The position numbers were made by a program, and so were the translations under genes. DNA of 11,285 bases, taken from Ruminococcus sp. GTDB taxonomy: Bacteria; Bacillota; Clostridia; Oscillospirales; Ruminococcaceae. Shown one piece after another: positions 6,708 through 11,285 of this stretch (position 1 is the first letter of the stretch; each line of letters opens with the position of its first letter). Where the stretch lies: the NCBI GenBank assembly GCA_017544125.1, contig JAFYET010000071.1, forward strand, positions 1-11,285. The letters run 5' to 3'. Under the pieces are notes generated by a model. It worked only from the letters and a program-made list of their open reading frames with translations, did no database searches and was not told where the DNA came from.

Positions 6708-8000
6708 TTATAGTATATCGTATTTTTCTTTGAGCTTAAGTATTCTCATAACGCTTTCGTCAAGGCGCTGCTGGGTTATCTCGCCGCTGTCAACAGCCGC
6801 CTTGATGCTCTCAAAGGCATCTTTCAGGTCGGCAGGCATAAGCAGTATGTCAGCCCCCGCTGTGAAAGCCTTAAGCACCGTCTGCCCCGATGAGCCGCCG
6901 TCAGCTGCTGCCTGCATTGACAGCGAGTCGGTAATGACTATGCCGTCATAGCCCAGCTCTTTTCTCAGCTTATCGGTTATCAGCTGCTTTGAGAGTGATG
7001 CGGGCAGACCGTCGTCGGTGACATTTGGCAGGGTGATGTGTGATATCATCACCATATCTGTCTTATCAAGATTGTTTATAAAGGGTATCAGCTCGCATTC
7101 AAGCAGCTCCTCCCAGCTTTTATTGACTACGGCACCGCTTGTGTGGGTGTCTTCATAAGTATCGCCGTGCCCGGGGAAGTGCTTGATAGCGGTTATCATG
7201 CCGCTGTCATGGAAGCCCTCGATGCAGGCTGTGACCATATCAGCTGCCACTTTCGCATCTGACGAGAACGCCCTGTCTCCTATGACAGTATTTTCAGGGT
7301 TTGTAAACACATCAGCATCGGGCGCAAAATCGGTGTTGAAGCCGTATTCTTTCAGATACTTGCCTATTGTCACGCCGACTTCTTTAGCGTTCTCTGTATC
7401 GCCCGTCTGCCCTATATCATACATCGAGGTGTATGTCTTGACATCGAAGTTTTCGTTTCTGCCAAGTCTTGCAACGCCGCCGCCCTCTTCGTCAACTGCG
7501 ATAAAGAGCCCGTATTTGCTTATCTCACTGAGCTTTGAGTTAAAGGTCTTTATCTGCTCGGGGTCTACCACATTTGCGGTCATCTGTATAATGCCGCCCA
7601 CGGGGTATTTAGCGATAAGCTCATTCATGGTGTCATCATACATAGTTGCGGTCTCATCATAGCCGTCGATCTGCTCGGGGGTGACTATGAAAAGCTGCCC
7701 TATCTTTTCTTCAAGGGTCATCTTATCAAACACCTTCTCAGCCTTGCTTCTGTCATCTTTCTCGTCATTGGTATCGGCAGCCGATGTATCGTCCTTAGCG
7801 GAGCTGTCGTCATTATTGCTGTCTGATACGGTGCTTTCATCTGCGCTGTCAGCCCCGCTCACCTCATCAGCCACAGACGAGCTTTCGGTGCGTGTTGACA
7901 TTTTGGGCTTCAGCGGGTCAACAGGCTCACCGCATGATGTGAATGTCATTATAAGCCCTGCAAATATTGCGGCGGCAAGAAGTTTTCTTTTATTATTCAA
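6708..8000 (-). CDS. NagZ-like beta-N-acetylglucosaminidase lipoprotein (GH3)
   Basis: Predicted outer-face lipoprotein that removes N-acetylglucosamine from muropeptides or related glycans. Seen in 430 aa: a type II signal (MNNKRK, a hydrophobic run, then FTSC with C23 as the lipid-modified residue); an acidic Ser/Asp/Thr/Ala-rich linker at about 34-87; then the GH3 barrel from about 88. KHFPGHGDT is at 273-281, the NagZ loop D284-T-H286 supplies the acid/base histidine, and the nucleophile is D358 in VITDSLSM. The Asp-x-His loop separates NagZ-type hexosaminidases from other GH3 beta-glucosidases. There is no separate C-terminal GH3 domain, as in one-domain NagZ. It starts at TTG, overlapping argC by 8 nt. 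Its place between argC and argJ is unexpected and suggests co-expression with arginine synthesis, but no mechanistic link is visible. Confidence 0.9.
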   Translation of the reverse strand: MNNKRKLLAAAIFAGLIMTFTSCGEPVDPLKPKMSTRTESSSVADEVSGADSADESTVSDSNNDDSSAKDDTSAADTNDEKDDRSKAEKVFDKMTLEEKIGQLFIVTPEQIDGYDETATMYDDTMNELIAKYPVGGIIQMTANVVDPEQIKTFNSKLSEISKYGLFIAVDEEGGGVARLGRNENFDVKTYTSMYDIGQTGDTENAKEVGVTIGKYLKEYGFNTDFAPDADVFTNPENTVIGDRAFSSDAKVAADMVTACIEGFHDSGMITAIKHFPGHGDTYEDTHTSGAVVNKSWEELLECELIPFINNLDKTDMVMISHITLPNVTDDGLPASLSKQLITDKLRKELGYDGIVITDSLSMQAAADGGSSGQTVLKAFTAGADILLMPADLKDAFESIKAAVDSGEITQQRLDESVMRILKLKEKYDIL

Positions 8001-8940
8001 GACCTGTTACCTCATCTATACCAAGCATTATATTCATGTTCTGCACGGCAGCGCCCGAAGCGCCCTTGCCTAAGTTATCAAGCCGTGAGCAGAGGAGTAT
8101 CTGCTCATCATTGCCGAACACGAAAAGCTGCATATTGTTCGTTCCTTCAAGTGTGTTTGCTGCAAGGAAGCCGTCGGGCAGTGTATCCTTGCCGCCAAGC
8201 TCCATTACCTTTACAAAGTGCTGACCCTCGTAGTGTGATGAGAGTATCTCATGTACATCAGCAGGGGTGACTTTCTTTGCAAGCGCCCTTGTGACTAAAG
8301 GCACAGATACCACCATGCCTGCATAATAATCATCGACTATGGGGTTGAACATAGGCTTATATTTCAGCCCGCACACCGTCTGCATCTCGGGCAGGTGCTT
8401 ATGTGCCTGCGCAAGTGCATACTGTCTGGGCGAGCACATTTCCTTTGTCTTGTCTGCACCCTCGATAGCGGCTATCATCTTTTTGCCGCCGCCGCTGTAG
8501 CCGCTTACTGCGTGTGCTGTCAGCGGGTAATCATCGCCCAATATGCCAGCCTGCACCAGCGGGTAAACTATGCTTATAAAGCCGCTTGCATAGCAGCCGG
8601 GGTTGGCTACTCTTTTTGAGTTTGCTATTGCCTCTCTGTGTGCCGCCGACAGCTCGGGGAAGCCGTAATCCCACGCAGGGTTTGTCCTGTGAGCGGTGGA
8701 GGCATCTATTATCCTTACCTTGTCGTTTGTGACCAGGCTCACAGCCTCTTTTGCTGCTGCATCGGGCAGGCAGAGGAATGTTATATCACTCTCGTTTATG
8801 AGCCTTGCACGCTCGGCTGCGTCCTTACGCTTGTCTTCGTCAATTAGCAGTATGTCAAGGTCATTTCTCTTTTCAAAGCGCTCGAATATCTGAAGCCCTG
8901 TTGTTCCTTCTTTTCCGTCGATGAATATCTTTGTTTTCAT
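7993..8940 (-). CDS. argC: N-acetyl-gamma-glutamyl-phosphate reductase, short form
   Basis: Reduces N-acetylglutamyl phosphate to the semialdehyde with NADPH, the third step of arginine synthesis. The 315-aa protein begins KIFIDGKEGTTGLQI, a nucleotide-binding turn typical of the shorter, less common ArgC group (known from rhizobia and other proteobacteria) rather than the roughly 345-aa Bacillus type. The catalytic cysteine is C116 in NPGCYASGF; HKHLPEM at 180-186 holds the catalytic histidine, and SGYSGGGKK at 146-154 is the substrate-loop region. The dehydrogenase-type ending KGASGAAVQNMN is intact. Its ATG overlaps the TGA of the upstream gene as ATGA, with AGAAGG about 10 nt upstream inside that gene's basic tail. 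Assignment to the short form is from recalled family features, not a search. Confidence 0.94.
   Translation of the reverse strand: MKTKIFIDGKEGTTGLQIFERFEKRNDLDILLIDEDKRKDAAERARLINESDITFLCLPDAAAKEAVSLVTNDKVRIIDASTAHRTNPAWDYGFPELSAAHREAIANSKRVANPGCYASGFISIVYPLVQAGILGDDYPLTAHAVSGYSGGGKKMIAAIEGADKTKEMCSPRQYALAQAHKHLPEMQTVCGLKYKPMFNPIVDDYYAGMVVSVPLVTRALAKKVTPADVHEILSSHYEGQHFVKVMELGGKDTLPDGFLAANTLEGTNNMQLFVFGNDEQILLCSRLDNLGKGASGAAVQNMNIMLGIDEVTGLE
8010..8013 (-). promoter_or_regulatory. Ribosome binding site for the TTG-initiated NagZ-like gene
   Basis: GAGG within the last argC codons, 9 nt before TTG 8000-7998. The TTG supplies the N-terminal lysine/arginine region needed for a complete signal peptide, and no ATG or GTG sits nearby in frame to replace it. 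Confidence 0.6.
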
Positions 8941-9386
8941 TTTCGTTTAGCCTTCTTTTTTCTTTTCTTTTTGTTGGGTGTATGGCTTTCTTCGCCGAGA
9001 ATGGGGGTGTAGTGTTCAGGCTTTGGCGCAGCCTCTTCATCACCGCTGTGTGCTGAGAACACCCCGCCGAGACCGCCGCCGAATATAACGCACACGGCAG
9101 TTACTATAATAAGGTTAGGCACTACATCACGCATAGGCGTTGCAAAGAAAAGCACTGCCGACACGGCGATGACTGCCGCTTTATAATACCAGCGTGAGCC
9201 GAAGACCTTTGCTGTCAGAAAGCTGCATAAGCAAAGCAGCAGCGGGTCAAGCAGCATGAAGATATAAAACCTTGCGACCAGCGGCTCTGAAACGCTCTCC
9301 GAGAAGTAGTAAGCCCCCATCACAAAGCCCGCCCACAGGAGGGTGAGCCCTGCTTTTACCGGCAGCTCAAAGCGCTCATTTATCAT
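8937..9386 (-). CDS. Unknown small multi-pass membrane protein with polybasic tail
   Basis: I do not recognise this family. The 149-aa protein has four hydrophobic segments at about 10-28, 38-60, 67-84 and 88-110, a Gly-rich end to the last one (FGGGLGG), then a soluble tail with an acidic patch (GDEEAAPKPEHY) and a final run of eleven basic or Ala residues (KKKRKKKAKRK). By the positive-inside rule the tail is probably cytoplasmic and could bind nucleic acid or acidic lipid, but that is speculation. The start overlaps the argH end by 11 nt and lacks a strong ribosome site; the stop overlaps the argC start as ATGA. Tight coupling on both sides and normal codon use argue that it is a real gene. 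A role in arginine transport cannot be claimed: it resembles no transporter I know. Confidence 0.8.
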   Translation of the reverse strand: MINERFELPVKAGLTLLWAGFVMGAYYFSESVSEPLVARFYIFMLLDPLLLCLCSFLTAKVFGSRWYYKAAVIAVSAVLFFATPMRDVVPNLIIVTAVCVIFGGGLGGVFSAHSGDEEAAPKPEHYTPILGEESHTPNKKKRKKKAKRK

Positions 9387-10764
9387 ATGACTTTAGTGCA
9401 GCCCTGGTGTATTCTATCTGAGCCTTTACGCTCTCGGGGGCGGGGCCGCCTGCTGCCTTTCTCTGCATAACGCAGGTATCAAGGCTTATCGCCTCAAAAA
9501 CATCTTCATCAAAGGTCTCGCACAGTGCCTTGTAGTCATCAAGGGGCAGTGTTTCAAGGGTGAGCCCCTTTTCTATGCAGGTGTGTACGAGGGTGCCTGT
9601 TATCTTATAGGCATCTCTGAAAGGCAGACCCTTTTTAACGAGGTAATCTGCGCAGTCGGTGGCGTTTATAAAGCCCTTTGCGGCTGCGGCCCTCATATTC
9701 TCGGGTATCACCTTCATTGTATCGAGCATGGGTATGAATGTTGTAAGGCAGAGCTTTACGGTATCTACCGCATCGAAGATAGCCTCTTTATCCTCCTGCA
9801 TATCCTTATCATATGCAAGTGAGATGCCCTTCATCATAACCAGCAGTGTGTTGAGGTCGCCGTAGACCCTGCCCGTCTTGCCCCTTATAAGCTCGGTGAC
9901 ATCGGGGTTCTTCTTCTGTGGCATTATAGACGAGCCTGTTGCATACGCATCGTCAAGCTCAATGAATTTGAACTCCCACGAGCACCAGAGTATTATCTCC
10001 TCAGAGAAGCGTGAAAGGTGCATCATAAGTATTGAGATCGCAGATGCGAGCTCTATACAGAAATCCCTGTCAGAAACGCCGTCGAGGGAGTTTTGTGTTA
10101 TCTCATCAAAGCCTAAGAGGTCACACACCCGCTGTCTGTTTATGGGGTAGGTGGTGGCTGCAAGTGCGCCGCTGCCCAAGGGCATGATATTTGTTCTCTT
10201 GTATGTATCTTCAAGCCTGCCCAGGTCACGCAGAAGCATCTGTGCATACGCCATAAGGTGGTGTGCAAAGGTTATGGGCTGTGCTCTTTGCAGGTGGGTA
10301 TAGCCGGGCATTACCGTTGCGAGGTGCTTGGCTGCTATATTGCAAAGCGTTTCGATAAGCTCTTTGGTAAGCGCCTGTATCTCCCTTATCTCGACTTTCA
10401 GGTTCATTCTTATATCAAGGGCGACCTGGTCGTTTCTTGAACGTGCGGTGTGAAGCCTCTTGCCTGCATCGCCTATACGCTTTGTAAGCTCAGCCTCGTT
10501 GAACATATGAATATCCTCAGCCGTCGGGTCAAACTGCAATTTGCCGCTTTCTATATCAGCGAGTATGCCCTTCAAGCCCTCGATGATAGCCTTGCTGTCG
10601 TCAGCGGATATTATGCCGCACTCGCCGAGCATAGTGGCGTGAGCCATGCTGCCCTCGATATCCTGCTTATACATTCTTGCATCGAATTTGATCGAAGAAT
10701 TGAAATCATTAACACGCTCGTCCGTTTCCTTGGTGAAACGTCCTGCCCACATTTTTCCTGCCAT
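9376..10764 (-). CDS. argH: Argininosuccinate lyase
   Basis: Splits argininosuccinate to arginine and fumarate, the last step of the pathway, as a cytoplasmic tetramer. The 462-aa sequence has the usual length and all superfamily landmarks: MWAGRF at 5-10, TARSRNDQVA at 106-115, GYTHLQRAQP at 154-163 with H157, DGVSDRDF at 228-235, and the mobile loop signature GSSIMPQKKNPD at 277-288 with the catalytic serine S279. AAGGAG stands 7 nt before the ATG, so the start is secure. It is the second gene of the visible run, 20 nt after a partial unknown gene. Its usual partner argG is not in the window and may lie upstream beyond the edge or elsewhere. Confidence 0.97.
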   Translation of the reverse strand: MAGKMWAGRFTKETDERVNDFNSSIKFDARMYKQDIEGSMAHATMLGECGIISADDSKAIIEGLKGILADIESGKLQFDPTAEDIHMFNEAELTKRIGDAGKRLHTARSRNDQVALDIRMNLKVEIREIQALTKELIETLCNIAAKHLATVMPGYTHLQRAQPITFAHHLMAYAQMLLRDLGRLEDTYKRTNIMPLGSGALAATTYPINRQRVCDLLGFDEITQNSLDGVSDRDFCIELASAISILMMHLSRFSEEIILWCSWEFKFIELDDAYATGSSIMPQKKNPDVTELIRGKTGRVYGDLNTLLVMMKGISLAYDKDMQEDKEAIFDAVDTVKLCLTTFIPMLDTMKVIPENMRAAAAKGFINATDCADYLVKKGLPFRDAYKITGTLVHTCIEKGLTLETLPLDDYKALCETFDEDVFEAISLDTCVMQRKAAGGPAPESVKAQIEYTRAALKSYDK

Positions 10765-10784
10765 TGTATTGCTCCTTTTTTATC

Positions 10785-11285
10785 TTACATAAAGTCTTCG
10801 TCAGTTACCCTGTGACCTCTGCCCTCTTCACGCTGAAGCTGCGAGAGATAGTCGCTGCTGTCATCAGTCATATCAGCCTCAGCCTGTGCGTAGTTATGGA
10901 ACTCGCCGTCAGCCTCGAGGTCGTGTGCCTCGGCGCTGTCGTGGTGGTCATGCACCGGCTGCTGAGGGTAGGGGAAGGGGCTGCCGCCCTGCATCATCTG
11001 CGCTCTCTGGGCAAAGATATTATTTGCAGGCATATTCTGCCCCGGGAAGTTGCCCACAGGCATATTCATATTGCCAAAGTGGCTGCCGCCGTTTAGCATT
11101 GCGGGGTCATAGCCCTCGATTCTCTGTGCATCTTCACAACCGCCGCAGTGAACGCCCGAAGGCTTTTTCTTGAGCAGGTTATGAAGCGAGGTCAGGCTCA
11201 GTATAACATAATAGAATGTGCTTACAAAGGGTGCTATCACAAATGGTATTACCGCATCTTCATTCTCAAAGGCATCTGATATTTC
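10785..11285 (-). CDS. Unknown membrane protein, C-terminal part (5' end off window)
   Basis: The reading frame stays open to the right edge, so only the last 166 residues are seen. A GTG at 11240 could be taken as a start, but codons before it (SDAFENEDAVIPF) continue the same hydrophobic segment, so it is probably internal. Visible parts: a membrane helix of about 25 residues (from AVIPFV to SLTSLHNLL), a KKKPSG turn, a CGGC pair, a Gly/Asn/Met/Pro/Gln-rich stretch (NMNMPVGNFPGQNMP and following), a His/Asp cluster (VHDHHDSAEAH) and an acidic tail ending DEDFM. The region after the helix looks disordered. I do not recognise it. It ends 20 nt before argH, so it is probably in the same transcript, and the missing N-terminus may hold the domain that would identify it. 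Confidence 0.72.
   Translation of the reverse strand, partial: EISDAFENEDAVIPFVIAPFVSTFYYVILSLTSLHNLLKKKPSGVHCGGCEDAQRIEGYDPAMLNGGSHFGNMNMPVGNFPGQNMPANNIFAQRAQMMQGGSPFPYPQQPVHDHHDSAEAHDLEADGEFHNYAQAEADMTDDSSDYLSQLQREEGRGHRVTDEDFM

Larger units (their letters stand above)
826..11285 (-). other. Inferred arginine biosynthesis operon (promoter outside window)
   Basis: Eleven consecutive minus-strand genes. In transcription order the junctions are: partial gene to argH, 20-nt gap; argH to the 149-aa membrane protein, 11-nt overlap; to argC, 4-nt ATGA overlap; to the NagZ-like gene, 8-nt overlap; to argJ, 13-nt gap; to argB, 14-nt gap; to the YcxB-like gene, 1-nt TGATG overlap; to argD, 23-nt gap; to argF, 17-nt overlap; to the DUF4003-like gene, 39-nt gap. 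No internal terminator hairpin was seen, and the only one is at 786-815. Cotranscription is inferred from this packing. Because the first promoter is beyond the right edge, no arginine-repressor operator or leader can be judged here. Confidence 0.85.

Noticed and set aside
7681..8073. Ser/Leu-rich 130-codon + strand open frame
   Set aside because: It mirrors the acidic Ser/Asp linker and signal region of the NagZ-like lipoprotein on the other strand.
826..11285. A defence system, mobile element, CRISPR array or attachment site hidden in the operon
   Set aside because: No nuclease, transposase, integrase, toxin or repeat-spacer pattern was found; all large frames are explained by the operon genes.

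Overview
The window looks like part of a low-to-mid GC Firmicutes chromosome, most likely a Ruminococcus/Oscillospiraceae-type gut anaerobe. This is inferred from strong AGGAG-type ribosome sites, frequent ATA isoleucine codons, occasional TTG starts and the kinds of proteins present; no taxonomic marker gene is in the window.

Layout. The left end (about 66-782, + strand) carries one gene, a secreted or membrane-anchored N-acetylmuramoyl-L-alanine amidase of the CwlD/Amidase_3 type. A perfect 11-bp hairpin (786-815) separates it from everything else. The rest, 826 to the right edge, is a single run of minus-strand genes with gaps of at most 39 nt and many overlaps, so it reads as one long operon. 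In transcription order it holds a partial unknown membrane protein, argH, a small membrane protein with a polybasic tail, argC, a NagZ-like glycoside hydrolase family 3 lipoprotein, argJ, argB, a YcxB-like membrane protein, argD, argF and a DUF4003-like protein, ending at the hairpin. Its promoter lies beyond the right edge.

How the genes work together. ArgJ makes N-acetylglutamate by recycling the acetyl group from acetylornithine. ArgB, ArgC and ArgD convert N-acetylglutamate to N-acetylornithine, ArgJ releases ornithine, ArgF makes citrulline, and ArgH splits argininosuccinate to arginine. Only argininosuccinate synthase (argG) is missing from the glutamate-to-arginine route; carAB, argA and an arginine repressor are also not in the window. 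ArgB carries the N-terminal helix typical of arginine-inhibited enzymes, which fits a cyclic ArgJ pathway.

What is unusual is that the familiar argC-J-B-D-F order is kept but interrupted by genes with no known arginine role: a secreted wall glycosidase between argC and argJ, and small membrane proteins between argH and argC and between argB and argD. ArgC also appears to be the short, less common form of the enzyme. Several start codons are better placed downstream of the longest possible reading frame (amidase, argF, argD), and the NagZ-like gene starts at TTG. I found no mobile element, CRISPR array, tRNA or rRNA, and no convincing new system beyond these embedded genes.
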